This document shows positions 14,543 through 23,107 of a DNA stretch of 29,668 bases, piece by piece (the stretch's first letter is position 1; the number at the start of each line of letters is the position of its first letter). Position numbers and translations under genes: made by a program. The stretch is from Chitinophaga pinensis (GTDB taxonomy: Bacteria > Bacteroidota > Bacteroidia > Chitinophagales > Chitinophagaceae), in contig CAMBGO010000004.1 in assembly GCA_945866165.1 (NCBI GenBank), positions 1-29,668 of the forward strand, given 5' to 3'. The notes under the pieces were generated by a model. That model made no database searches, was not told the origin of the DNA, and saw only the letters and a list, made by a program, of their open reading frames with translations.

Positions 14543-16945
14543 TTGGCAACTCCTGTGGTTTTTAAAAAAATTTTCTCAACTGTCGCATCATACTTCCTGC
14601 TGGCATTTCTTATTGCAGGTTGTACTGTGGTGACCCGACATCCCAGAGGGAGTGCCTTTTTTTTCGAAAATAACATAAAAATCAATGGTAATATAAAGCA
14701 TCAGAAAAAGAATGAAATAAAAACAAGGCTCTTTTCTCAAATTGAAGACAGTGCACAAATAAAAGTAGCTTCAAAAATACCTTGGCCTTATTTCCCTTTT
14801 GTAATACCAGTATCAGTGATGGAGAGTCCAACAGTTTTCGACATACAAAAGGTCATTGCATCGACAGTAAACATGAAAAATAGCTTATCAAGTATTGGTT
14901 ATCGGAGAAATAGTATTTCCTATAAAATTGATACATTAATAAAAAAGAAACAACTCAGAATAAAAACAAATTATATAGTAAACGCTGGGCCTACTTATAG
15001 ACTTGATTCAATTAGTTATGCTTTTGAAGATTCAATAATGCAAGGCATCATAAACCGAAATAAGTCAGCATCATTCACCAATAAAGGTGATGAGTTTGAT
15101 TATTCGCTTGTAGACCAGGAAATTAATAGACTCATTGACTTGTTTCAAAACAATGGTTATTATAAAATATCAAGAGAAGATATCACTGCGGAAGCTGATA
15201 CCAATTATGCAGAATTACTTGATGCAACACTTGACCCAATTGAGTACGCAACAGTTCTTGCCAAAATATCGCTAAAACAAGACAAACCTGAAGTGGACCT
15301 GTATTTCAGAACAACAAAAAATATTGATACCAATCATCTCAAGCAATACACTATTGGCCAATTCACCGTTTATCCTGACGTTTCTGTTGAGGATACAATT
15401 CAATTTACAAATAGGAAAGATAGCAGTGCAGTTTCTGTTATTTCGCTTCATAACACTTTTAATAATAATTTTATAAAGTCATTTATTGAACTAAGACACG
15501 ATGAATATTATAAAAGGGAGAACTATAGCAAAACACTGAATAATTTCAATAAACTAGGAGCTTGGCAAAACATAAACCTCACCTCAGAAACAATAGACAG
15601 TGTTCAACGCATCAATTACATACTGAAGATGCAGCCATCAAAAAGACAGTTTTTTAGCATCGACTTTGAAGGCAGCAGCATATTAAATACTTCTCAGCTA
15701 ATTCAAGTAGGAAATGGCAAAGTGGGAACTGCAACTAATTTTACCTTACGCAATAGGAACATAGCAAAAAAGGCGATTCAATTTGAAAATAGTTTACGAA
15801 CAGGAATTGAATTCAATAATTTTAAAAAGATTTTATCCGGGCAGATAACGCTGGCAAACAGGCTCACATTCCCATGGCTTGTTGCACCCGGAAGTGAAAA
15901 ATTCAAAACCCATTTTCAGCAAGCTAGAACGATTGTATCAGCAGACATATCTTATATCAACAGGTTTCGGTTTTTCCAACTCAATACGTTCAATACTTTT
16001 TTGGGATATGATTGGAAACCAAATCAAAGTACCAGTTGGCAAATCAGGCCAATTAATTTAGAATACACACAATTTCGGCCAGACAGTCTTTTCCTTGAAT
16101 CAATCAAAAACTTTCCGTTGCTCTTGTATACATACAACAATGGATTGCTAATTGGAATGAATATGCAGGTTATCAGAAACCTCAATCCCAATGCTAAAAA
16201 ACACATTAGCACATTAAAGCTATATGCTGAGGAGAGTGGTTTAACAACGGGATTAATTTTTAAAGAGCTTACAAACAAAGGAAAAGTACTTGAAAACCTA
16301 TATCGATTTTTTAAGATGGATGCTGAATTCAAGCACACGATTAATTTTTCCAAAACAAGCATGCACTTCAGAACTTTTGCTGGTGCAGGATTTGCATTCC
16401 CAACTGCATCAAGAAAGGGACAAGTAACACTTCCATTCTTCAAAAGTTATATTGCAGGAGGCCCTAATAGCATGAGGGGCTGGTCGATCCGAAAGCTGGG
16501 AATTGGCTCAAATGTATTTTATGATACAGTTGCGTTAGGTACTTTCAATGATAAATATGCAGATGTACAGCTAGAGGCAAATGCTGAATATCGATTTAAT
16601 CTTTTCCAATTCTATGGATTCTGGATGCGCGGTGCAGCTTTTACTGATATTGGAAATATCTGGTATCGAAACGATTTGGATGGAACCCTTGAAAATGCTG
16701 GATTTAGTTTAAACAGACTTGGCAAAGACATTGCCATCGCTTCCGGTTTGGGCGCTCGTGTAGACTTCAATTATTTTCTTTTACGATTTGACCTAGGCTT
16801 TCCAATCAAAGACCCAAGGTATAGTCCTTCTCATGTTGGAAACCCAAACATTCAAAGATTTTACACTGATAGAGAAGGAGGATGGTTCGTGAAAAATGTT
16901 TGGAACAAACCTACTTTTCAGTTTGCCATTGGATATCCTTTCTAA
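14543..16945 (+). CDS. tamL: TamL: Omp85/BamA-family outer-membrane lipoprotein
   Basis: 800 residues from the TTG at 14543. Another TTG at 14507 keeps the frame, but it lies inside the predicted -7 box, so I reject it. The chosen start gives a compact lipoprotein signal: K8 K9, a hydrophobic run, and the lipobox IAGC with C27 as the lipidated cysteine. POTRA-like repeats occupy about 65-360 (for example GPTYRLDSISYAFED and LIDLFQNNGYYKI). The C-terminal barrel from about 400 has YIAGGPNSMRGWSIRKLG (Omp85 motif with R-G-W), FRFDLGFPIKDPR and a terminal Phe after FAIGY, the usual beta-signal. Bacteroidota TamL pairs with TamB to shape the outer membrane; no tamB is adjacent here. BamA itself is less likely because of the lipobox. 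Confidence 0.85.
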   Translation: MATPVVFKKIFSTVASYFLLAFLIAGCTVVTRHPRGSAFFFENNIKINGNIKHQKKNEIKTRLFSQIEDSAQIKVASKIPWPYFPFVIPVSVMESPTVFDIQKVIASTVNMKNSLSSIGYRRNSISYKIDTLIKKKQLRIKTNYIVNAGPTYRLDSISYAFEDSIMQGIINRNKSASFTNKGDEFDYSLVDQEINRLIDLFQNNGYYKISREDITAEADTNYAELLDATLDPIEYATVLAKISLKQDKPEVDLYFRTTKNIDTNHLKQYTIGQFTVYPDVSVEDTIQFTNRKDSSAVSVISLHNTFNNNFIKSFIELRHDEYYKRENYSKTLNNFNKLGAWQNINLTSETIDSVQRINYILKMQPSKRQFFSIDFEGSSILNTSQLIQVGNGKVGTATNFTLRNRNIAKKAIQFENSLRTGIEFNNFKKILSGQITLANRLTFPWLVAPGSEKFKTHFQQARTIVSADISYINRFRFFQLNTFNTFLGYDWKPNQSTSWQIRPINLEYTQFRPDSLFLESIKNFPLLLYTYNNGLLIGMNMQVIRNLNPNAKKHISTLKLYAEESGLTTGLIFKELTNKGKVLENLYRFFKMDAEFKHTINFSKTSMHFRTFAGAGFAFPTASRKGQVTLPFFKSYIAGGPNSMRGWSIRKLGIGSNVFYDTVALGTFNDKYADVQLEANAEYRFNLFQFYGFWMRGAAFTDIGNIWYRNDLDGTLENAGFSLNRLGKDIAIASGLGARVDFNYFLLRFDLGFPIKDPRYSPSHVGNPNIQRFYTDREGGWFVKNVWNKPTFQFAIGYPF

Positions 16946-16947
16946 CA

Positions 16948-17394
16948 CTATTTTTCAGAAAACTTTAATTGCATTTTTTGAACCATGCTGTAGGTTGCAG
17001 GACAATACTCGATATTCTGCTTATGAACATGGATGTAATCTATCATTCGCTTCTTAGATAAATGAGGAAACCCTGCACAATCTGAAGGCCTGATTTCATA
17101 AATAGAACACATATGGGTTTTCTTATCAAGAAATTGACATGGTCTTTTTACATTCATCCAATCACCGTTACGATCCTTTTCCAACCATTTTTCTTTGAAT
17201 TCACTTGGGGTTTGATCGAAATGAGCAGAAATGCGATCAATATCCTTCTTGGTAAAAGTGGGCGTCATGGATTTGCAACAATTTGCACATGAAAGGCAAT
17301 TAATTTCAGCCCAAACCTCTTTTTCAATCACTTCTGCCATCTTATCTAATCCCCTCGGTTGAGTACGCAGAAGCTTTGAAAGAAATGATCTCAT
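16948..17394 (-). CDS. YkgJ-family cysteine-cluster protein
   Basis: 148 residues from the start at 17394 (MRSFLSKLL). An upstream in-frame ATG at 17451 would add 19 residues that I do not recognise as conserved. The cysteine cluster is clear: C33, C36, C39 and C40 in CLSCANCC, then C86 (RPCQF), C96 (MCSIYEIRPSDC) and C106, and a late YCPAT. Family members are presumed to bind zinc or an iron-sulfur cluster, but function is unknown. HVHKQNIEYCPATY is typical of the Bacteroidota subgroup. The stop lies 2 nt from the tamL stop, convergent, with no room for a terminator. Confidence 0.85.
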   Translation of the reverse strand: MRSFLSKLLRTQPRGLDKMAEVIEKEVWAEINCLSCANCCKSMTPTFTKKDIDRISAHFDQTPSEFKEKWLEKDRNGDWMNVKRPCQFLDKKTHMCSIYEIRPSDCAGFPHLSKKRMIDYIHVHKQNIEYCPATYSMVQKMQLKFSEK

Positions 17395-17540
17395 CTTTAA
17401 TTTATTCTTTCCAAATTTGATCTTTAGTGAGCGAACGTACATTGATTGCATATGGCTGTTGAAATAAATGTTAATATTGAGGAACGAATTTATATCAATA
17501 AGTTGTCATTCTATCAACAAGCCAATGAAATAACCTTACA

Positions 17541-18443
17541 ATGTGGAACAGTTACAAGAAAGGATTTATAATGCATCTACAGCTTGAGAAATCGCTTTCT
17601 AAGAATACCGTTGAAGCATACACCTTAGACCTCGATAAACTCATCCAATACATCTCTTTAAATAATATTCAGGCAGGACCAGCAGATATAAAACTCAAAG
17701 ACCTTCAATCATATTTAAAATGGATTGCAGAACTAGGTATGAGTGAAAGGTCTCAAACAAGAATCCTCTCAGGCATTAAGTCTTTTTACCGCTACTGCCT
17801 CCAGGAACAAATTACTAAAACAGATCCTACTGAACTTCTTTCTGCGCCCAAACAAAAAAAAGTACTTCCAGATACTCTCACATTCGAGGAAATCGAACTG
17901 GTTATTTCCATGATCGACCAAAGCAAACCTGAAGGTGTCAGAAACAAAGCAATACTTGAAATTCTTTATAGCTGCGGACTAAGAGTAAGTGAAGCAATTG
18001 GTATGAAAAGATCCAACCTTTACTTGGATATCGGTTTCGTCAGGGTAATTGGCAAAGGTGACAAAGAAAGACTTATTCCGATTGGCGCGGAAGCTTCAAA
18101 ATATATTCAAATTTATTTATCTCAGATTAGGGTTCATTTAGTTCCAACAAAAGGGAATGAAGACATCCTGTTTCTAAATAGAAGGGGCTCGTCATTATCG
18201 AGGGTAATGATATTTTATATAATAAAGGAGCTTACACTCAAAGCAGGCATAAAAAAAAGCATATCCCCACATACTTTCAGGCATTCATTTGCAACTCATC
18301 TTGTAGAAGGTGGAGCTGATCTGAGGGCAGTCCAAGAAATGTTAGGACATGAAAGCATTACAACAACTGAAATCTATACGCACCTCGACAGAAGCTTCCT
18401 AAGAGAAACCCTCAATAAATATCATCCAGGCTTTAAAAAGTAA
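17541..18443 (+). CDS. xerD: Tyrosine recombinase XerD
   Basis: 300 residues, the standard XerC/D length. It resolves chromosome dimers at dif together with a partner recombinase and FtsK. The N-terminal SAM-like domain (about 5-90) includes EKSLSKNTVEAYTLDL and IKSFYRYC. The catalytic domain shows R148 (YSCGLRVSEA), K172 (GKGDKERLIP), H244 and R247 (HTFRHSFATHL), H270 (MLGHESI) and nucleophile Y279 (TTEIYTHLD). The site stands alone among housekeeping genes, without attachment sites or cassette repeats, so I read it as the chromosomal XerD rather than a mobile-element integrase. Separation of XerC from XerD is by overall resemblance only. Confidence 0.9.
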   Translation: MWNSYKKGFIMHLQLEKSLSKNTVEAYTLDLDKLIQYISLNNIQAGPADIKLKDLQSYLKWIAELGMSERSQTRILSGIKSFYRYCLQEQITKTDPTELLSAPKQKKVLPDTLTFEEIELVISMIDQSKPEGVRNKAILEILYSCGLRVSEAIGMKRSNLYLDIGFVRVIGKGDKERLIPIGAEASKYIQIYLSQIRVHLVPTKGNEDILFLNRRGSSLSRVMIFYIIKELTLKAGIKKSISPHTFRHSFATHLVEGGADLRAVQEMLGHESITTTEIYTHLDRSFLRETLNKYHPGFKK

Positions 18444-18506
18444 TTTGAATTTATTAGAACAAAATGTAGCTGAATATTGTGTTAAATTGCATAAAATATG
18501 CTTCAC

Positions 18507-19340
18507 ATGAAAAAAATCATTCTATTATTATTGACAAGTGCCTCTATTTACTTTGCTGGGGCACAATCTTTGAAAACCCCAGCCTCATCAACAACCCAAA
18601 CCATTAAACAAGAATTTGGCCTTGGAGGTATTGAGTTATCCTATGCAAGACCAAATATGAAAGGACGCGCCATCTTTGGCGACCTTGTTCCTTTTGGAGC
18701 CATCTGGCGTACAGGAGCAAATTCAGCAACAACACTAACATTCAGCGATGATGTTATTATCGGAGGCACAAATGTTCCCGCCGGTAAATATGGATTGTTG
18801 ACAATGCCAGGAGCTGCTGAGTGGACAGTAATCATTACAAAACAATTAGATGTTACTTCACCTTCGGCCTACAAAAAAGAAATGGATGTGGTTAGAACCG
18901 TTGTTCCTGTTCAAAACCTTCCCTTTCCAATTGAAACATTTACGGTCATGTTCAACAATGTGAGAACAAATGAAATAGACCTTGTTTTACTTTGGGATCA
19001 AACCACCGTTGCATTGCCTATCAAGCAGGACATTGATTCCAAGGTGATGGCTCAGATTGATAATTTAATGAATAAGGACAACAAGCCTTATTTCAATGCA
19101 GCAATGTATTATATGGATAATGGAAAAGACCTAGCAAAAGCAACTGCTTGGTTAGACAAGGCTGTTGAGCAAACACCCACCGCTTATTGGGTTTGGTACC
19201 AAAAAGCGCGTTGTCTTTCAATGTTGAAAAAGAATGCAGAAGCAAAAACGGCATCTTTGAAATCACTTGAACTCGCAAAAACTGCAAAAAATCCTGATTA
19301 TGTAACGCTCAACGAGAAGTTACTTGCAGGACTAAAATAA
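18507..19340 (+). CDS. Exported DUF2911 protein with C-terminal TPR-like helices
   Basis: 277 residues from the ATG at 18507 (MKKIILLLLTS); another ATG 9 nt upstream adds only MLH. A signal peptide ends near YFAGAQS. The DUF2911 domain (about 25-165) shows IKQEFGLGGIELSYARPNMKGRAIFG, WRTGANSATTLTFSDDV and VPAGKYGLLTMPG, the family core. The remaining part (about 185-270) is helical with NAAMYYMDNGKDLAKATAWLDKAVEQ and YWVWYQKARCLSMLKKNAEAK, a TPR-like pair. Such proteins are common in Bacteroidota and their function is unknown. It is followed by a long hairpin terminator. Confidence 0.85.
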   Translation: MKKIILLLLTSASIYFAGAQSLKTPASSTTQTIKQEFGLGGIELSYARPNMKGRAIFGDLVPFGAIWRTGANSATTLTFSDDVIIGGTNVPAGKYGLLTMPGAAEWTVIITKQLDVTSPSAYKKEMDVVRTVVPVQNLPFPIETFTVMFNNVRTNEIDLVLLWDQTTVALPIKQDIDSKVMAQIDNLMNKDNKPYFNAAMYYMDNGKDLAKATAWLDKAVEQTPTAYWVWYQKARCLSMLKKNAEAKTASLKSLELAKTAKNPDYVTLNEKLLAGLK

Positions 19341-19361
19341 ATTGATTCTTATACTTTTTTC

Positions 19362-19402
19362 AAATCCCCTTCATTTTTCTTGAAAATTGAAGGGGATTTT
19401 TA
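19362..19402 (+). terminator. Terminator between the DUF2911 gene and the convergent PPTase gene
   Basis: A 12-bp stem AAATCCCCTTCA / TGAAGGGGATTT with further T/A pairing near the loop, followed by a T-rich tract on the plus strand. On the minus strand the tail is only TTTG, so it acts mainly for the plus-strand gene. Confidence 0.85.
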
Positions 19403-20032
19403 TTACGGATGTTTTATAGCTATGTATGTTAACCAATGATCGCCAATTAACTTATACTGAATCGGCAAGGCTATTAAGGAAGTCTTGCTGAAATTAACAG
19501 ATAAACTGCCTTGATTCAACATACCAGGATCTTGAATTTCGATGTGATTTGCAAAATCTATACCTCCAGTGCCCCACCACTTAAAAACTGTTTCTTTGAT
19601 ACTCCAGCAAAGGGTTGTGTACTTAATTCTTGAATCAACATCAAGTTTCGAAAGCCAGTCGAGTTCAAATTGATTCAAAAATTTTCTATCCACTTTCAAG
19701 ACCCTTTTATCAATCTTCTCAATATCAATTCCAACCTTCAATTCGGCACTCATAATTGCAGCAGTAAATTCGGCGGTATGGGTAATGGAAAAATCGATAG
19801 AAGAATCTCGCAAAACCACTTTTCCATTATCCATTTTATGAAGCTGGCTAAATGGAAATGAGGGATGCATCAATTCAAGCAAATACCTGGATGCCATCTG
19901 CTGAAGGATCTTATTTGCATTATTTGCATTGGAACGGTATGAGATGCGTTCATTAAAAAAATCCTCTGTTTCAGTTATTTTCCAAACAACAACCCCGAAA
20001 TCAGCTTGAGTATATTTTTCGGCTACTGGCAT
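19403..20032 (-). CDS. 4'-phosphopantetheinyl transferase (Sfp/HetI-like)
   Basis: 209 residues from the preferred start at 20032 (MPVAEKYTQADFG); the frame also has an ATG at 20077, adding 15 residues. The enzyme attaches the phosphopantetheine arm of CoA to carrier proteins. Motifs: DFSITHTAEFTAAIMS, VGIDIEKIDKRV with the Mg-binding Asp and Glu, and WSIKETVFKWWG, the W-x-x-K-E signature of the superfamily. The N-terminal half lacks these and pairs with the C-terminal half in a two-lobed fold, as in Sfp-type enzymes. No polyketide or peptide synthetase lies nearby, so it may serve fatty-acid acyl carrier protein. Confidence 0.88.
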   Translation of the reverse strand: MPVAEKYTQADFGVVVWKITETEDFFNERISYRSNANNANKILQQMASRYLLELMHPSFPFSQLHKMDNGKVVLRDSSIDFSITHTAEFTAAIMSAELKVGIDIEKIDKRVLKVDRKFLNQFELDWLSKLDVDSRIKYTTLCWSIKETVFKWWGTGGIDFANHIEIQDPGMLNQGSLSVNFSKTSLIALPIQYKLIGDHWLTYIAIKHP

Positions 20033-20111
20033 TGCATAAAGATAGTTTATAAAATAAGAGGCAGTATTAACGCCCATGAATGTGGCAAAAAAGATTGTTT
20101 ACACTTTGTTG

Positions 20112-20141
20112 AAAAAATAAATTTAAAAGCAAGCTTCCAAA
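20112..20141 (-). promoter_or_regulatory. Candidate promoter for the PPTase gene
   Basis: On the minus strand, TTTG (20141-20138) and TATTTTTT (20119-20112, one mismatch to TAnnTTTG) are spaced by 19 nt, the expected distance. It lies about 80 nt before the preferred start. It overlaps the upstream region of dcd on the other strand. Confidence 0.4.
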
Positions 20142-20170
20142 TGCGAATTTCGGTAACATAAAAGACTAAA

Positions 20171-20707
20171 ATGATTCTATCTGACCTACGTATTCTTGAA
20201 GAAATTGACAAAGGAACTATAAAGATCAGTCCATACGACAAAAGCTGTCTAGGAAGTAATTCATATGATGTTCATCTTGGAAGGTACCTGGCTACATACA
20301 AAAACCATGTGCTTGATGCGAAGCAACACAACGAGATTGAGTATTTCGAGATACCCGACGAAGGCTTTGTGTTATATCCCCATGTGTTTTATCTTGGCGT
20401 TACCTTGGAATACACAGAAACCCATGAGCATGTTCCCTTTTTAGAAGGAAAGTCATCAACAGGAAGGCTCGGAATAGACATTCATGCAACTGCAGGAAAG
20501 GGAGACGTTGGATTTTGTGGAAACTGGACCTTGGAAATTTCAGTAAAACAACCAGTGAAGATTTACCATGGGATGCCAATTGGGCAACTTATCTATTTCC
20601 CTGTTGATGGTGAAATTGAGACCAAATACAATCAAAAAAAGAATGCAAAATACAGTGGCCAACCAGATAAGCCCATTGAAAGCATGATGTGGAAGAATAA
20701 GTTTTAG
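20171..20707 (+). CDS. dcd: dCTP deaminase
   Basis: 178 residues, close to the family norm. It deaminates dCTP to dUTP for thymidylate synthesis. The start MILSDLRILEEID is the family start, followed by CLGSNSYDVHLG and VLYPHVFYLGVTLE. The active-site region reads LEGKSSTGRLGIDIHATAGKG, then GNWTLEISV with E122 as the catalytic glutamate, and PIGQLIYFPV near the end. The trimeric dUTPase fold is shared with dUTPase, but the G-K-S-S-T-G-R-L-G block and Glu122 favour deamination. A bifunctional deaminase/dUTPase is not excluded. It is divergent from the PPTase gene. Confidence 0.92.
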   Translation: MILSDLRILEEIDKGTIKISPYDKSCLGSNSYDVHLGRYLATYKNHVLDAKQHNEIEYFEIPDEGFVLYPHVFYLGVTLEYTETHEHVPFLEGKSSTGRLGIDIHATAGKGDVGFCGNWTLEISVKQPVKIYHGMPIGQLIYFPVDGEIETKYNQKKNAKYSGQPDKPIESMMWKNKF

Positions 20708-21340
20708 CCATCGCCTAAATTCGCTTTCATAACCCTAGGCAAATGTGTTCAAACTTTTAAACTCCATGACGTTTTAAAAAATCAAGGTCTGGGCTTAACG
20801 TATATTCATGCTGCTTGCTTTTGACCAGTAGATTTGTATAAGATATCCGTAGCTAGAATATGGATAAAAATCTCCCCGTTAGCAATCTTGGGATTATGAC
20901 AATTGTTTCAGACTAGGTTTTAACTTAACTGAAGTATTTTTTGTTTTTGGGAGTAGAAAATCCAACAAATTGACAGCTGTCAAATCGTGAATCTCCAATA
21001 GATCTTAGCAATTCACTATTGGGAACAGTATAAACTGGTTACTGAGAGTAGGTGTTTAGAGATATGAAAAAAGTAGGTAGGTTAGCAACGGCAGCTTTCG
21101 AGCCATCGCTACAAAATTAAAGTACAATCCATTCCTATGAGCAGTATTAATACGTAAGTCACGCATATAAAAACTGAAATAAGCGGTTTGTAGATAATAA
21201 TTTTGTTGGTCTTTTTAAGCATTTTACCCTGTTAAGTTAAACAAAATTTCTCATAATAATTATCTCAGGTTCCCTTTTTCGTTAAAATGATAAATAATAA
21301 CCATTATTTTAAAATATTGAAATTACATTTAACTTAGACC
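20708..21340 (+). other. 633-nt gap with palindrome and possible decayed coding sequence
   Basis: No open gene or RNA that I recognise. It contains a perfect 14-bp palindrome TTGACAGCTGTCAA (20970-20983) and, 11 nt further, an inverted repeat CCAATAG / CTATTGG (20995-21001 and 21016-21022). On the minus strand, short protein-like stretches (such as SKQHEYTLSPDLDFLKRHGV at 20820-20761) appear between stops, which could be a gene remnant. No strong promoter box is seen immediately before the CrtA-like gene. Confidence 0.5.
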
Positions 21341-22030
21341 ATGCATTCCCTATTGATAGTTACAAGATATAAAACAAGGTATATACCAATTGCCTTCATT
21401 TCAATGGCCATTTTCCATATTCCATTATTTTTTAATAAAAAAATACACTTCTATAAGTTGATGGGATGCGGCAAAAATGGCACATTTGATATTCACCCCG
21501 ACTTCAACCAATGGGCCCTGATGTTTTTTTATGATGCTCCTGAGGTTAAGGGAACAGCTGAAAATATAATTCCAATTAACCTGGTTGGAGGGTTTATTTC
21601 AGGTTGGTGGAGGGTATTCAAGGTTAAAACCAATATGTTCCTCTTGGAACCCTATGCCGGACATGGCAGTTGGGATGGTCGTGAATTTGTTTCTGCTCAT
21701 AAAGGGATAGAAGATCATTCTGGAGAAATTGGTGTACTCACGAGGGCAACAATTAAACTAAGCAGGCTCAGGAGTTTTTGGAGGGCCGTCCCAGCAGCAG
21801 CTGAAAACCTTTCTGAAACCGAAGGACTAAATTATTCTGTAGGAATTGGGGAAGTTCCTTTCATCAAACAAGCCACATTCAGCATTTGGGAAAATTCAGA
21901 AAGCATGAAAAACTATGCCTATAAAATGAGGGCTCATCAGGAAGTAATCAGAAAAACTCGAAAAGAAGGATGGTATTCAGAAGAAATGTTTCTCAGGTTT
22001 AAGATTATCAAAAAAATAATTAATTTTTGA
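21341..22030 (+). CDS. CrtA/spheroidene monooxygenase-like protein
   Basis: 229 residues. It resembles spheroidene monooxygenase (CrtA) and its Bacteroidota homologues: KTRYIPIAFISMAI, FYKLMGCGKNGTFDIHPDFNQWAL (36-59), GFISGWWRVF, then VLTRATIKLSRLRSFWRAVPAAAENL (132-157), and a C-terminal block with MRAHQEVIRKTRKEGWYSEEMF where H199 could be a haem ligand. CrtA inserts keto groups into carotenoids, but Bacteroidota homologues are mostly uncharacterised. No carotenoid gene is adjacent. The stretch near 18-31 looks hydrophobic but is shared by the family, so the start at 21341 is kept. Function beyond the family is not claimed. Confidence 0.72.
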   Translation: MHSLLIVTRYKTRYIPIAFISMAIFHIPLFFNKKIHFYKLMGCGKNGTFDIHPDFNQWALMFFYDAPEVKGTAENIIPINLVGGFISGWWRVFKVKTNMFLLEPYAGHGSWDGREFVSAHKGIEDHSGEIGVLTRATIKLSRLRSFWRAVPAAAENLSETEGLNYSVGIGEVPFIKQATFSIWENSESMKNYAYKMRAHQEVIRKTRKEGWYSEEMFLRFKIIKKIINF

Positions 22031-22083
22031 TTCTACTTCACTCGTTTTTAATTAGTTGTATAAGCTAAATAAACAATCAATTA

Positions 22084-22980
22084 ATGAAAATTTTACTCAC
22101 CGGAGCCAATGGCATTCTTGGCATCGAATTGCTAAAATCATTAGCAAATAAGAAAGTCTCCGTTTTGGCAACCGGAAGGGGAGAATTTAGACATAATAAT
22201 ATGATAATCAATGATTCAGTGAGTTATACTGAAGTTGAGCTATCGAATCATGAATTACTTGAAAATTCAATTTTATCCTTCCAACCGACGCATATTATAC
22301 ATTTAGGAGCTATTACACAAGTAGATGATTGTGAACTTAATAAAGAGTTTTGCTATAGTATTAATACAGGTTCGAGCGACCTAATTTTCAATATTGCAAA
22401 AAAGATTGGAGCAAAGGTGTTTTACCTATCAACCGACTTTGTTTTTGATGGTGAATCCGGCCCTTACGAAGAAGTTGATCCTACCTCTCCTATTAACTAC
22501 TATGGATTCACCAAAATGTCCTCTGAGAATTTGCTCATGGAAAGCGGGGTAGATTATTGTATCATCAGAACCGTTTTACTATACGGAAAAGTAGCAGCCT
22601 CAAACCGAAGCAATTTTATCCATTGGGTAAAAGAGAACCTTGAAAGCAAGAAACCTATTAAGGTCGTAAACGACCAGGTTAGAACCCCCACCTATATACC
22701 TGACCTCGTAAAAGGAATTATCCTGGCACTAGAGTCAGATGCCCACGGTATTTACCACCTATCTGGAGGCGAAACATTCACTCCCTATGAGATGGCTATG
22801 GAGGTCGCAATCTACCTGAATTTAGATTCATCACTTATAACCCCCGTAAATGCATCCAATTTTAGCCAGCCTGCCAAACGGCCACTCAGAACAGGATTCA
22901 ATATAAACAAATCAATAAAGAACCTTGGCTATAAGCCCACCCTATTTCGGGAAGCATTGGTTGAAATTTTTGATCATTAA
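22084..22980 (+). CDS. RmlD-like NAD(P)-dependent sugar-nucleotide reductase (SDR family)
   Basis: 298 residues. The N-terminal Rossmann motif is TGANGILG (6-13). It carries HLGAITQVDDCE (73-84), FYLSTDFVFDG (113-123) and the catalytic Y140-x-x-x-K144 (YGFTK). The substrate half has VNDQVRTPTYIPDL and a C-terminal PLRTGFNINKSIKNLGYKP, as in dTDP-4-dehydrorhamnose reductases and related extended SDRs. The rhamnose genes rmlA, rmlB and rmlC are absent from the window, so assignment to rhamnose synthesis is not safe. It lies 53 nt after the CrtA-like gene and might be cotranscribed. Confidence 0.85.
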   Translation: MKILLTGANGILGIELLKSLANKKVSVLATGRGEFRHNNMIINDSVSYTEVELSNHELLENSILSFQPTHIIHLGAITQVDDCELNKEFCYSINTGSSDLIFNIAKKIGAKVFYLSTDFVFDGESGPYEEVDPTSPINYYGFTKMSSENLLMESGVDYCIIRTVLLYGKVAASNRSNFIHWVKENLESKKPIKVVNDQVRTPTYIPDLVKGIILALESDAHGIYHLSGGETFTPYEMAMEVAIYLNLDSSLITPVNASNFSQPAKRPLRTGFNINKSIKNLGYKPTLFREALVEIFDH

Positions 22981-23107
22981 GAACTGTCTGAACCAGGAAT
23001 TGGATCAATTCAATTCAAAAAAAATGAATATGTACTTATCTCCTCTTCAATCTTCCAAAACGTATGACTTTTTCACTTAAAATTGGTAAATTCGCAACGC
23101 AAATGGG

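Noticed and set aside
17541..18443. Tyrosine recombinase as the integrase of a mobile element
   Set aside because: Length and motifs fit XerD, the neighbours are housekeeping genes, and no attachment-site repeats or tRNA junction flank it.
22997..23011. Palindrome GAATTG-GAT-CAATTC after the RmlD-like gene
   Set aside because: Arms are only 6 nt with a 3-nt loop and no T tract; in AT-rich DNA this is expected by chance.
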